Both the position numbers and the translations under genes were made by a program. From Aphidius gifuensis (lineage: Eukaryota > Arthropoda > Insecta > Hymenoptera > Braconidae): a stretch of 64,000 nucleotides of DNA. Positions 49,250-61,576 of this stretch are shown here, piece after piece. The notes under the pieces were generated by a model. It was not told the DNA's origin. It was given only the letters and a program-made list of their open reading frames with translations, and ran no database searches. The stretch is from the NCBI RefSeq assembly GCF_014905175.1, contig NC_057790.1, positions 17,014,469 through 17,078,468 on the forward strand, in the 5' to 3' direction. Numbering within the stretch: position 1 is the first letter of the stretch; every line of letters begins with the position of its first letter.

Positions 49250-52200
49250 ATGTCACTGACTGTTGACATTATTTTGACTATTTTTATTGTACATTTAAGT
49301 CATTTTTCAGCATGGTAAGTAAAAAATATAAATAATATATTTAAAAATTTATTTCTGTATTTTTTAAAACCTACAAAGTTTAAATAATTTCAACAAAGTA
49401 ATATAATGAAATGAAAACGTCTTGATAATAAATATTCTTGTTGAAAAATAAATTTTAAATTATTATTAAAGATAAAAGAAAAATTTTTATTGTCGTGTGT
49501 TAAATAGGTCTATTGTCTGGTAAAGTAAAAAAAAAAAGTTGTCAATAAAAGATATCATCTACAAGTATCACTAAAGATAAAAAAAAATAACGATTTAACG
49601 CAACAACGAATTTTAGATTAAATCTTTAAATATTATTTTTTTCATGTAATAAATTTTCCATTATTATTTTTTTTATATCATCAATCATCAATAATTAATT
49701 AGAGTTTTCACGAACTGCCAAATGTCTTCGATTATAAATATAGGCAAAAATTATCATCACAAATAGTATTGATAATGCAATTAACCAAGCATAATCCATT
49801 TCATTTAGAAGAGTTTTTTTATGATAACATGACATTTTTAAACCTCTTCTTGTTGTTTTCAACATTTTAATTTTAATTTTTTCATTATATATTAAACATC
49901 TTTATTTATCTAAAATTATAAATTTTATATTTTTAATTATAATAATATTAATTTAAAAAAAAAAATACTCACTAATTTTTCTAATTTTCTTACACCAAAA
50001 AAAAAAAAAAAAAAATGAACCTTAAATAATTTTTTATGACATAATTTACTAAACAAAAAATTTAATCTTCGAGAGGTTTTTGTTTTTTTTTTTTTTTTCT
50101 AATTAAAAAAATTCAACTAATAAAATTAATTTATAATTATTATTACTTTTTTTTTTTGTTTTTTTGACAACAGTATGTCCGACAGATTGGAAAACGTAAC
50201 CCAAACAATTACCAGAATTCTCGATGGTTACGACATTCGATTACGACCAAATTTTGGTGGTGAGTATATTAATTTTTTTTTAATTTTTAAATACCCAGGT
50301 AAAAATTAATATCATACGCAAATTCAAATGATTTAAAATTTGACAATAAATATTTTACACGATAAAAAAACTAATTATTAAACTCACCCTTACTTCAGTT
50401 GATGGAAACTGTATAGATTGATGTCTTCAGCATGTCTCAATGAATTCCATTGTCATCTGCAACAATAATTAAAAATTGTATTAATTAAAATCATCTCATT
50501 TAGAGCTTAATTTTCAACGTCAATTCAAGCTTCAAGTTAGGAATCTTATACACTATAGTCAAATTGATTTTTAATTTCTATAGAAATATCTGGTAATTTA
50601 AATAATCATTAGTCTTTGTCTATATGTGGAACAACTCAAATAAAAAGAAACAAAAAAAAAATATAAATGGGCATGTCACTGTTGAGACACCTTGTGTGTT
50701 TATATAAATATTCAAAGAAACAAATTAAATTTGAGTAAAGACTTAATTTATATAAGTGTATACTATCATTTTTCAAGTGTATAATATTTCCAATTTATTA
50801 TCAACAGCATTTTTTCTTCATTATTTATAACGAGACAAAAAACAAATAATTTAAATTACTCAAGAATATATTTCAAAAGCTATTTTAAATTGATACAGTT
50901 TTAAATTTCAATTTTTTTTTTTTCTTCTTCACACTTGATTATATTTATTTTATGTTCATTTTTAATTAAATTATTACGAGATTTATTTTATTTTTTTTTT
51001 CTATATCAAAGGATCTGTATTTAATTCAATTTTTAATTGATATAAAAATATTCAATTGACCATTTTTTTAATTAAAATATTTTATATCTTTATCACTTGA
51101 CTTTAACTTTTTTTCTCAATGCTAAATGTATAAAATATATAAATAAACATTCAAGTTGAAATTAAATAAATAATTCAATAGAAAAAAAACATCAACTCAT
51201 CGAATCATTTATTTATTTATTTATTTTTGTAGCAAAAAATATAAAAAATATAATTGGATTTTATATTGAATTTATCAGGAGAACCTTTGCCTGTTGGGAT
51301 GGATTTGACAATTGCAAGTTTTGATGCTATTTCCGAAGTGAACATGGTTAGCGAAAAAAAAATTGTCAATTTTTGTTGAGAAAAAAAATAAAAATAAAAT
51401 CCAAATATATATATTTCAGGATTACACGATAACATTGTACTTGAATCAATATTGGAAAGACGAGAGACTAGCATTTTCACAAGAAGGTGATGTACTAACA
51501 CTTAGCCATGATTTTGCTGAAAAAATATGGGTACCAGATACATTTTTTGCAAATGATAAAAACAGGTAAACATTATTTAGGTAAATAAATATAATTATTT
51601 AAATATTTTTTTTTTTTTTTAACCTACGTATTGTATCATCATTATTATTATTATTTGAAAATTTAATTTATCGTTATGTAAAGGAAAAAATTTATTACAA
51701 ATTTTAATGACAAATGTGTTATAAAGAGGTTTCGTTCCCAGCTTTCTTCATGATGTTACCGAGCGTAACAAACTTGTACGACTTTCTGGGGATGGCTCAA
51801 TTACATATGGAATGAGGTAATATTCATATAAACTAATAATTTTATAAATATTACAATTATATTATTTTTTCATTAGATTTACAACAACACTGGCATGCAT
51901 GATGGATCTACATTATTATCCTCTTGACTCACAAAATTGTACTGTTGAAATTGAAAGTTGTACGTATTATTTTTCTTATTTTTATTTTAAATATTAAAAG
52001 TTAATTGCATAAATCAACAAAATTAATTTATATACAGTCAATTGACTTATTTAAATAACAAACATACAAATTTAATTTATATATCCAAGGGTTTAACATT
52101 TGCTCAATTTATAATTAAATTTGTATTGCGCATCATCCCTTTAATTTTGATGTTTAACGAGTTTGGATTTACTGAAAATTGGATAGTTTAAATTATCTTA

Positions 52201-53432
52201 AATACATATATATACATTTTAACTATTAATCAATTTATGTATTAATTAATTAATTAATATTTAAAATATAAAATTATTTTAAAGATGGATATACAGTATC
52301 AGATGTTGTTATGTATTGGAAAGATACACCAGTACGTGGTGTTGAAGAAGCTGAACTACCACAATTTACAATATTAGGATATGAAACAAATGATAGAAAA
52401 GAACGTCTTGATACTGGTATTTATCAAAGATTATCATTGAGTTTTAAACTTGAACGTAATATTGGTTATTTTGTATTTCAAACATATTTACCAAGTATAT
52501 TAATTGTCATGTTGAGTTGGGTGAGTTTTTGGATTAATTATGAAAGCACAGGTGCACGAGTAGGTTTAGGTAATTAAATTTATAAATAATTATATTTAAA
52601 CTATTTTTTTTTAAATAAAAAAATAGTCATAATAATTAAATTTTAATTATTATATATAGGTATTACAACTGTACTGACAATGACAACAATATCAACTGGT
52701 GTTAGAAGTTCATTACCACGTATAAGTTATGTAAAAGCAATTGATATATATCTTGTAACATGTTTTTTTTTTGTATTTGCTGCATTACTTGAATATGCTG
52801 CTGTTAATTATTCATATTGGGGTGCTAAAGCTAGAAAAAAAACTAAACAAAAAAAAAAAGATATTATGGAAAGAAAAATAACAATACATGCTACAGGTTA
52901 ATTAAAATTTTCTATTTATAAATTTTAACATTATTATATATTATTATATTTTTTTTTTTTTTTTTGTATATCAGCTAGTAGATCAAGTCCAATATTGATA
53001 GAATCAACAGACACAGGTATTATTGAACTTGAAGATTTTCGTACATCACCATTGCCAAGTATTCGTAGTCGTTCTGGTATTTCAAGTTGTGCAACAACAC
53101 CTGGAACAACAATTCGTACAACTGATTTTCCACCAAGTTTTAGACCAGCACGTTATAATACACGAAATACTGGTCTAAGATATCGTGGATCACGTCAAAA
53201 CAAACCAAAGGTTAATATATAAATTTTTTTTTTTTTTCATATATTTCTTTTTTTAATTATTGATATTTATTTGTTAAAGGTACTTCGAGCATTGACAAGA
53301 GGTGCAGGTGTATTACGTGCATCAATACCAAAAATTAAAGATGTCAATGTTATTGATAAATATTCACGTATTATATTTCCAGTAAGCTTTATACTTTTTA
53401 ACATGACATACTGGAGTTTTTATGTAGTTTAA
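49250..53432 (+). CDS. Lcch3: GABA receptor subunit LCCH3-like (beta-like Cys-loop subunit), 477 aa
   Basis: Ten exons join in phase: 49250-49314, 50174-50259, 51279-51346, 51420-51565, 51742-51816, 51877-51959, 52285-52569, 52660-52896, 52975-53210 and 53280-53432. Exon 1 encodes a signal peptide (VDIILTIFIVHLSHFSA). The extracellular domain has LTIASFDAISEVNMDYT, IWVPDTFFANDKN and the Cys-loop CMMDLHYYPLDSQNC. TM1 follows RNIGYFVFQTYLPSIL. TM2 is GITTVLTMTTISTGVRSSLP, preceded by GARVGL, so Ala is kept at -1'. TM3 is in FVFAALLEYAAVNY. TM4 is in RIIFPVSFILFNMTYWSFYV. Exons 8-9 give the basic cytoplasmic loop with IIELEDFRTSPLPSIR. The subunit is a beta-like insect GABA receptor chain that in Drosophila pairs with GRD or RDL. 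Grd lies head to head upstream. Confidence 0.95.
49315..50173 (+). other. Lcch3 intron 1, hosts an antisense open frame
   Basis: An A/T-rich intron. The only stretch with coding character is on the minus strand at 49695-49865 (separate entry). Long poly-A and poly-T tracts at 50000-50020 and 50083-50098 look like slippage-prone sequence. Confidence 0.6.
49695..49865 (-). CDS. Candidate single-pass membrane micropeptide, 56 aa, antisense in Lcch3 intron 1
   Basis: The frame runs ATG (49863-49865) to TAA (49695-49697). The peptide has a basic N-terminus (MLKTTRRGLK), a hydrophobic helix at about residues 26-44 (AWLIALSILFVMIIFAYIY) and a polar basic tail (NRRHLAVRENSN). Met11 and Met23 are alternative starts. 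The codons are less biased to A/T than the surrounding intron. A minus-strand acceptor (TTTTAG at 49910-49915) and a framed upstream exon at 50394-50456 suggest a spliced transcript. I recognise no family. A chance frame remains possible in DNA this A/T-rich. Confidence 0.45.
   Translation of the reverse strand: MLKTTRRGLKMSCYHKKTLLNEMDYAWLIALSILFVMIIFAYIYNRRHLAVRENSN
50394..50456 (-). ncRNA. Candidate antisense 5'UTR exon in Lcch3 intron 2
   Basis: On the minus strand this 63-base, GC-richer stretch has TTGCAG directly before it and GTAAGGGTGAG directly after it, a strong acceptor-donor pair. It carries only a 9-codon open frame. It could be an upstream noncoding exon of the antisense micropeptide gene or a separate noncoding transcript. 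No expression evidence is available. Confidence 0.35.
50457..51278 (+). other. Remainder of Lcch3 intron 2
   Basis: A/T-rich intron sequence leading to the exon 3 acceptor (TTATCAG). No other structure was noted. Confidence 0.5.
51960..52284 (+). other. Lcch3 intron before the TM1-TM2 exon
   Basis: A 325-base A/T-rich intron, with no feature beyond its splice sites. Confidence 0.5.
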
Positions 53433-55887
53433 AAGAATAATTAAATAAATTTAAAAAAAGAACAATTGTATATTATAAATTGTTGGAAAAATAATGACCA
53501 ACAATTCCATTGGCATCTATCATGAAATTGATAAATATAATAATAATAATAACAATAACATTATTAGTATTTAAAAAAAAGTACTGAATGAACCTAGAAG
53601 CTGCCAATAAATAATTCATTAATTGTTGAATACAAAATAGTTACTTTATTTTAAATTAATTTAATTTATTATAAATAATATTGTTTAATTGTGGATAAAT
53701 ATATAAATTTACATATATATTTTTTTTTTTACGTGTTATAGATAGAATGAGAAATTATTGTCAATAAATGTGTCCCCTCGATATATAATTTATTGTGCAT
53801 TGTAATATTCCTTTTTTTTTTTTTTTTGATTACATAATAAGTTGTAAAATATTATTTTTAAAATAAAATATTGAAAGCTTGTAAAGAAATTATTTAATTT
53901 TTTATAACCAAACCATAGATAAACCAATGAATGAATGAATGACCAATAAACCTTTCTTTTTTTTTCATTCTGACTAAAAAAAAAAAAGTCAATAAACTTT
54001 TTTTCTAATCTAATTGAAAAAGAAAAAAAACAATATTCATAAAATCTTGAAATAAAAAAAATGAAAAGTTTACGTCATTATACAAAAAATAATATTATTT
54101 TTACTAATTAAAAAATTCCAATGAAAATATGTTTTTAAAAACAACGACCCTATAATATTTTCGAAAAAAAAAAAAATTTATAATTTTCCTTTCACATTTG
54201 ATTAAATTATTATTGTTAAAAAAAAAAAAATGTATTGTTTTAAATTTGTGAATAAACGATTAAAAAAAAAGTATATAACTCTATACTAAAATATAAAAAA
54301 AATATAATTATATATCAAAGTATTATTTTCATTAAAAAAAAAAATAATAAAAATTTTAAAAATATCATAATAAAATTGATTGATTAGGCAATAAATCATT
54401 TATTATTTTTATTATTTATTATCAATTATCATTAGTTCATATTAAAAGCAAAAAAGTCATAAATGTTGAATAAAAAAAAAAAAAATAATAAATAAAACAT
54501 TAAACAAAGAAAGTCAATATAATTCAATAAACTTTTTTTTTTTTTTTTTTCTCTTTACGCATAATTTTACATCATTTTGCATTTTATTTAAATTAAAAAT
54601 TGCATTTACGTAGTTTATAATTAAATCTTTCATTGTCTTTCTAATAATATTCATCATATGATTTTACATCAATAAATAAAATTTTAATTTATAATATTTC
54701 TAATGTTATTATAATAACGCATGAAACAATGAAACAATGTAAATAAATTAATAAATAATAATATATTTATCTCATATGAAAATGACATCATCAAAATTAC
54801 TGTCGATAAGAAAAATATAATAAATAAAAAACATAAAAAAAAAAAAGTGGTTTGTAAATAATATTTATATGAGTGACATCGTATGAAATACCGAGGAGCA
54901 TTGTATGCTTTTAATGAATCATTATATTGTACTTTGATCGATGATGGTTTAAGTTTTTTATACATCACGTGTTATTGTACTGGATACACGTGGAAATATT
55001 TTTTTTTTTCTAAATTGAACCATTGTTGTTTTTAAATAATATATCATTTGTCAAATAAAATATCATTATTAATTAATTAATTAGCATTAAAAATATTAAT
55101 TTTAATGATATAATACTTAATCATTATAAATGTATTTTATTTATTCAGTATTTCGTTACTTAACACCAAAAAATATTGAAAAAATATTTCATTAATTTTT
55201 AAATTGCAAGTACAGTAAGATAATAATTTATAAAATAGTGGGATAAATACATAGAGAGTTTGCCTGGAGAAGGTATATTAAATATCCTGTAAACAATTTA
55301 ATACCCCACTCTTCTAAAATAAAAATTTGAACCAGAACACTGCAATATTGTAAAATTGTTCGTTGCAGTGCCATGTATTAACGCGCAGTCGTTGTATTAA
55401 CAAACAAATATATTGCATATATTATTTATTTATTATTTCCAATGAAATTATACGTCAATATTTAATAAAAAAATAAATTCATTGTTCTTTAATTACGTTT
55501 CAGTGTTCAGTCAAGTTTTTTTATAATCAACATCATTAAACGCGTGTATAACGTTCGATAAAAGTTTATTCCTTTTTTTTTATATAAATATTTCCAAGTG
55601 TATTTAAATTAAAATAATAATAAATAATCAAGTGTCAGCATTATTTTTATATTTTATAATAATATTAAGTGTGATGACATAAAAAAAAAACCTGTAATTT
55701 AATAAGATAAAATTTAGAAAGTTGATTCGTCGTTCTACATTTTGTGACCCAGTACTTGAACGTTGGAAAATTATTTGTTACTTTGTTTATTTATAAATTA
55801 AAATTATTGGTTTTTTTGTGATATTTATCAAGTGTTTTAATTTATTATAAAGTTTATTTTTCATATATTTTAAAGTGACTATTTCGT
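53433..55887. other. Intergenic region, Lcch3 3' flank to lipase
   Basis: A/T-rich with very many poly-A/T runs. A less A/T-rich patch lies at 54860-54990. A perfect 8-base inverted repeat CACTGCAA/TTGCAGTG (55338-55345 and 55363-55370) lies near 55350. The right part should contain the lipase promoter and 5'UTR. The open frame at 54684-54968 is not recognisable. Confidence 0.45.
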
Positions 55888-58176
55888 ATGAGTAGATACA
55901 TTTGGAACCTTTTGTCAAAAAAATATTTGACAGAAGGAAATGGTATTAATGGAGCAATTGATGATATGAAAAATGCTGTTTATCAAGCTACTCATAATGT
56001 TGATGATGAGACCCACATGACAACTGTAATTTTATATTTATTTATTTATTTAAATTATTTATTTATTTATTTCAAAAATTAAAAAAAAGAATTACATTTC
56101 ATTGTGATGTTTAATGTTGGTTTTTTTTTTGTTTTTTTTTCTTTCAAGAATTTAATTTTTATAACAATAATTATCATTTGTTATTAAAATATTAATTTGT
56201 TTATATATTCAAGTATTTATTTATCTTTTAAAACTGTCATTATGACTCAATTTAACCTCGAAATTTTATTATTTCTACGTCGTATATTATTTGTTCCAGA
56301 AATTACTAATCATCATAAATATAAAAAAAAATAAAAACAACAAATTAAATAACAAAATAATTAAAATTACTTTAATTTTAACAATAATAAATAATAATAT
56401 TTAATTTAATTTATTTTAAATAGCCGGAAATAATATTTTTTCATGGATATCAAGCTGAAACTCATCACATTTGGACTGATGATGGATATCGATTAGAAGC
56501 TCATCGAGTAAAACCACCAGTTAGTGCAAATAAAAATTGTGGTAAAAGTATTATTGGTAATGATCATAAACAAAAACAAAGACCAACTATATTGGTACAT
56601 CATGGATTATTATCAAGTTCAGCTGATTGGTTATTATTGGGTCCAAAAAAAGCAATGGGTAAGAAGAAAAACACTTTAACATTTTAATAATTGCTTTGTG
56701 CATTAATAAATGTTTGTGTTGTTTATCAATTTTTTTTTGTTTTTTTTGTTTTTTCTTGTGGGATGCTTTAGCTTTTTTGCTGTGTGATGAAGGCTATGAC
56801 GTTTGGTTGGCAAATGCCAGAGGAAATAGATATTCACAGTGTCACAAACAATACACAACAAAAGATCCAAAGTTTTGGGATTTCAGGTATGAAAATAATT
56901 ATTCTAATACATCTTTTTTCTTTATATAATTAAAAACGACAATTCTGATAATATGAATCTAAAGTCCATTTTAATGATTCACATGCACTCTAGACCTAGT
57001 TCAATACGTATATTTAAAATTGATATGATAATCAACCTTGACATTAGATAACATATTTTAAATTTTAAAAATTGAATAATAATTGTCAATACTATGCAAA
57101 TTTAATTATCATTTAAAATACTTCCTGTTGTTAAATTGACAAATGAAATTTTATTTTCATTATAGCTGGCACGAGATTGGATATTATGATTTACCAGCAT
57201 TAATTGATTATATTGGTGAAAAAACTGGCAATCCAAATATGCATTATATTGGCTACAGTCAAGGTACAACTGCATTTTTTGTAATGGCTAGTGAACGACC
57301 AGAATATAATGATAAAATTAAAGGAATGGTTTGTCTAGCACCAATTGCATATCTTGGTAATCACAGAAGTCCATTATTAAAATGTGTTGTACCACTTCAT
57401 ATTGTTATGAAAGTAAGAATTTTATATAATTTAATTTTAGTTTTTTAAAAAAAAAAACATTATTTTTTGTCAACTTATATTTATTACTAGTATATTATTT
57501 AGTGGGCCAGAACATATTGCAATATTAATGAATTATTTCCACGTAATAAATTGCAATCATTGGCATTTTCAACAATAATGAGAAATGCACCAGATACACT
57601 TGCTCATACATTTTGTAATTGTTGGTTTTATCTTATTGCTGGATTTGGAAGTGATCAACTTGATAAATCAATGTTACCAATGATATTTGGACATTTTCCA
57701 GCTGGTGCATCTGCCAAGCAGATTATTCATTATAGTCAAGCAATTCAATCTTGTAAGATATTAAATTTAAATTGATTTTTTAATTTTATTATTTTATTAA
57801 TTTTAATGATTTATTTTTAGCTTCATTTCAACAATTTGATAATGGTGCAAAAGAAAATTTAAAATTATATGGAACAAAAGAACCACCCAAGTATGATTTG
57901 ACCAAAGTAAAAGTGCCTGTTGCAATATTTCATAGTGATAATGATTTTCTAAATCATCCACTTGTAAGTTAATTAATTTTTTTTTATAAATAATCAATAA
58001 TAAATAATTATAATTATTATTTTCAGGATGTAGAAAGTCTTACTCAAGCATTGCCAAATGTCATTCAAGTACGAAAAATTGATTACTCAAAATTTAATCA
58101 TATTGATTATTTATGGGGTAGAGATGCAAAAACTTTAGTTTATGATGATATTATTGACGTTTTAAGACGTTTATAA
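55888..58176 (+). CDS. Acid-lipase-family alpha/beta hydrolase, 425 aa
   Basis: Exons 55888-56025, 56424-56658, 56772-56886, 57166-57412, 57503-57752, 57821-57963 and 58027-58176 join in phase. The family (lysosomal acid lipase, gastric lipase, insect Lip3/magro) hydrolyses triglycerides and cholesteryl esters. The N-terminal motif ETHHIWTDDGYRL precedes the fold. The oxyanion motif is HHGLL. DVWLANARGNRYS is the family signature. The nucleophile is in GYSQGTT, the acid in HSDNDFL, and the histidine in FNHIDYLW. A cap region with four cysteines (about residues 245-315) is present. All three catalytic residues are in place. Odd: exon 1 encodes a polar N-terminus (MSRYIWNLLSKKYLTEGNG) and not a signal peptide, so the product may be cytoplasmic or membrane-associated, or the true first exon may lie upstream. 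The ArgRS gene converges on it 384 bases away. Confidence 0.93.
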
Positions 58177-58560
58177 ATAATCATTCATACAACGATTTCT
58201 AGAGCATTTGAAAATCATATTTTTTTTTTTCTTTTTAATATAATAAACTGTGAATTCTCGTTAATTTATAATTATTTCACGTCACAATTATTAAACATGA
58301 CTTGTATTAATAAAAAAAAAAAAAAAAAAAAAAGAAGAAAATATTTATTTAAAAAAATTATAATTAGGATATAAAAAGTATTTAATAGAAAAAAAAAATA
58401 AAAAATAATTTATGAAAATTTATGATATTTGGAAAAATGAATATTGATATGTAAATATAAAAATATGTAATTAAATAAAATACAATTAAATTTTTTCTTT
58501 CAAAGTATTTTTTTTTTATTATTGAAATTATTATTATGTTAGTAAAAAAAAAAAAAAATA
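58177..58560. other. Convergent 3' flank, lipase and ArgRS
   Basis: 384 bases of A/T-rich sequence hold the 3'UTRs of the two convergent genes. A poly-A tract at 58310-58333 stands out. Nothing else was seen. Confidence 0.5.
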
Positions 58561-60824
58561 TTACATACGATCAACTGGTTTTAAACCAAGTAATAAAAAG
58601 CACTGTTCAAGAACAATAGCTGTTGCTTCAGTTAATAATATTCTTCCCATATTAACTTTAATAATTTCACCAGATTTATCTTTTTCAACACAATAACATT
58701 TATCATAAAATTCAGTAAATGCACAACAAACATCATAGCAATATTCACACAATGGATGAAGATATAAATCTTTAGTTATTTTAAGTAAAATTTCTGGAAA
58801 TCTAAGTAATATTTTTCCCAATTTCCATTCTTTTTCATGCTCCAAACTAATTTTAGTATTTTCAATAGCTTCAATAATTTTTTCACGTGATATATTTGCA
58901 TTTCTAGCAATTGATTTAATTCTAGTTAATGCATAAAGAAGATAAACAGCAGTATTACCTTTATCATCTAACATTTTATCAAATGAAAATACATATTCAT
59001 GATTTCTATTGTGTGAAAGATCAGCATATTTAATACAACCATAAGCAACTGATTCTTGTGCTTTTTTTAATTCTTCATCAGTTAATTCTTGATGACGTCC
59101 TTTTTCTTTTAATTTATCAAGTGCTCTTTTTAATCCTTCATCAAGTAAATCTAATAATTTTACTGTATCACCAGATCGTGTTTTGAATTTTTTTTTATCT
59201 TCACCTAATACAACACCAAATGGTACATGATCCATTTTAACATTATTATTTAATATACCTGCACGTTTTGCACAACTTTCAATTGTTTGAAAATGTACAG
59301 ATTGACCACCATCAGTTACATAAATAACCCAATCAGCTTTTTCTTCTTCAATACGATGTTTAATACATGCCATATCAGATGTATCATATGTAAAACCACC
59401 ATCTGATTTAACAACTGTCAATGGAATACCAGTTTTTTTATCATTATCACCCCACATAATTTTTCTACCTTCATCTTCTTCCAAAAAATTATTTTTTTCC
59501 AATTCAATAACTAATTTTTCCATCATTTTTTGATAAAAACTTTCACCTCTTTCAATAATACTAACATCAAGACGTTTATAAAGTTTTTCAAATTCAATAC
59601 GTGATACATCACAAATCATCTCCCAAGCTTTTTTTATATCTGGATCAAATGCTTGAAGTTTAACAACACAACTATATGCACGTTTTTTAAATTCTTCATC
59701 TTCATCAAAACGTTTTTTTGATTGTTTATAAAATGATTGAAGATCACTAATTGCTGGTGATACATTAAGATAATTTGGAAATTCATCTTGTAAATGTGCA
59801 ATTAACATACCAAATTGTGTACCCCAATCACCAACATGATTTAAACGTAATACATCATGTCCAAGATACTCAAGTAATCTAGAAATACTTTCACCAATTA
59901 TTGTTGATCTTAAATGACCAACATGCATTTCTTTAGCAATATTTGGACTTGAAAAATCAACGACAATTTTTTTTTTTTCAACATATGGTGGTGGTACTTT
60001 ACCAGCTTGTACAAGTGTTGTCAATGCACTAAATGCATATTCACGTGAAAGATAAATATTTATAAAACCTGGACCAGCAATTTCAAGTTTTTCAATAAAT
60101 TTTGATGATTTTACTTTTTCAACAATACTATTAGCAACATCACGTGGTGATACCTTTTTTCCTTGTGCAGATAAAAGCTTTGACAGTGACATTGCACTGT
60201 TACATTGATAATCACCAAATTTTGGATCTTTACTAGATACTGAGATAATCACTGGAGGATCTACAATATCAGGAAATGCTTCTGTAATTCCATCTAAAAA
60301 TATCTTTTCAAGTTCTTCTTGTATACTCAACATTTTTGGTGAATTATCTTCGTTATTTGCTTTTTCTTTTTCTCTCAATGAGTCAACAAACTGAAATAAA
60401 TTTTAATTTTTTACAATAAAATGTATAAAATATTGTTTTTCTTTTTTAAACAATTAATAGAAAAATTAAACTTACTTTTTTTAAAATTGTTAGCCGGTAT
60501 TTTAATTTTGTATTTTCTTGTCGTAATTTTAAAATTTCACTATTATCAGAAGAACATTCACCAGGTATTTCTAATCCCTTTAATCTTTCAAATTCTTTCC
60601 ACAATTTTTCAATTTCTTGTTCCTACATTAAAATATATAAATTATATTAAAAAAATATTTCAAACAAAAAAAATCAACATTATATAACCTCAAAATTATA
60701 GAGTCATAATAATACCTATAATTTTACAAGTTTATATTGTTGTTATATGATAATTAAATATTAATATATATTATACCGCAAGTTCAGCTCGTTTTTTAAA
60801 TGGTTCCAACTCTTTTGAAGACAT
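58561..60824 (-). CDS. ArgRS: Arginyl-tRNA synthetase, cytoplasmic, 674 aa
   Basis: Three exons, 60824-60777, 60622-60476 and 60390-58561, join in phase. The enzyme charges tRNA-Arg with arginine in the cytosol. Exons 1-2 encode a charged, leucine-heptad-like helix (EIEKLWKEFERLKG, ILKLRQENTKLKYRL) like the N-terminal extension that places the metazoan enzyme in the multisynthetase complex. The Arg-tRNA-synthetase N-domain follows. The HIGH motif is HVGH (about 221-224) after SSPNIAKEM. The KMSKS position is the degenerate KFKTRSGDT (about 466-474), as in other eukaryotic ArgRS. NHVGDWGTQFG is the class Ia ArgRS signature. The DALR anticodon-binding domain fills the C-terminus, which ends LGLKPVDRM. 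Human RARS1 has 660 aa. Most of the protein is one 1.83 kb exon. Rep starts 752 bases away in the opposite direction. Confidence 0.97.
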
Positions 60825-61576
60825 GATTTTAAATTGTTTTTTGCACTAGAACACTTACACGTGCATCAAAGCAAAATTTAGCATAAAAAAAAACCTGGTG
60901 CAGCTGTGTGTATGTCACTGTCTGTTGGCCTCAGTTGGCCTGTTGTCCGACCCCCACAAAAAAAAAAGAAACATGAAGAGAGCGAGAGAGAAAAAGAAAG
61001 AACATGGCTCCATAATCTAAATTATATATTTTTTAATAAACCACCTAAAAAAATTAAATCATCATCATCAAAAAAAAAAATGATATATCCTCTTGTTTAA
61101 AGATTATAAACATGAGAATTTTTGAACTAGAAGGAAAAAAATTTCAGCCATTGTTACACGTAAACAATTACAGGTGTGTACAAGTAACAATAATAATTGT
61201 AAAAAAAAAAAAAAAACATTATTTGCGCATGCTAAAAACAGTGCGCAGTCTCTGTTTTGGATAAATTGAAGTTGGATTATTATTTTTTTTTTATTCGACA
61301 AGGACTGGTTCCAACTTCCAGTGGTTCACCGACCAATGATGACCACTTTTGTCTGAATGTCTGAACGAAAACGTTGTTAGTATTTTGGGTGGATACATAC
61401 GTCATTATTGTACATTTTGCATGACGCACCCGGCTGTCAAATACTTTAACAATAAATAAAAGTGATAGTAACTCATACTGGAGCATCTGACGATGTTCTA
61501 ATTTGTATTTGATAATAATTTATTGAGCTTTAAAAGAATTATTTAAGCTGGTATTATTATATTTTGAAAATTAGAT
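60825..61576. promoter_or_regulatory. Bidirectional promoter interval, ArgRS (-) and Rep (+)
   Basis: 752 bases separate the two start codons. GC-richer blocks at 60860-61015 and 61220-61490 flank an A-rich middle. A CRE-like TACGTCA is at 61398-61404 and GTGCGCAGTC at 61240-61249. No TATA box is evident. Both genes are housekeeping functions, in keeping with a shared promoter. Confidence 0.55.

Noticed and set aside
54684..54968. 94-codon minus frame between Lcch3 and the lipase
   Set aside because: Phe/Leu/Ile-rich translation of poly-T DNA. A hydrophobic stretch alone is not evidence in this composition.
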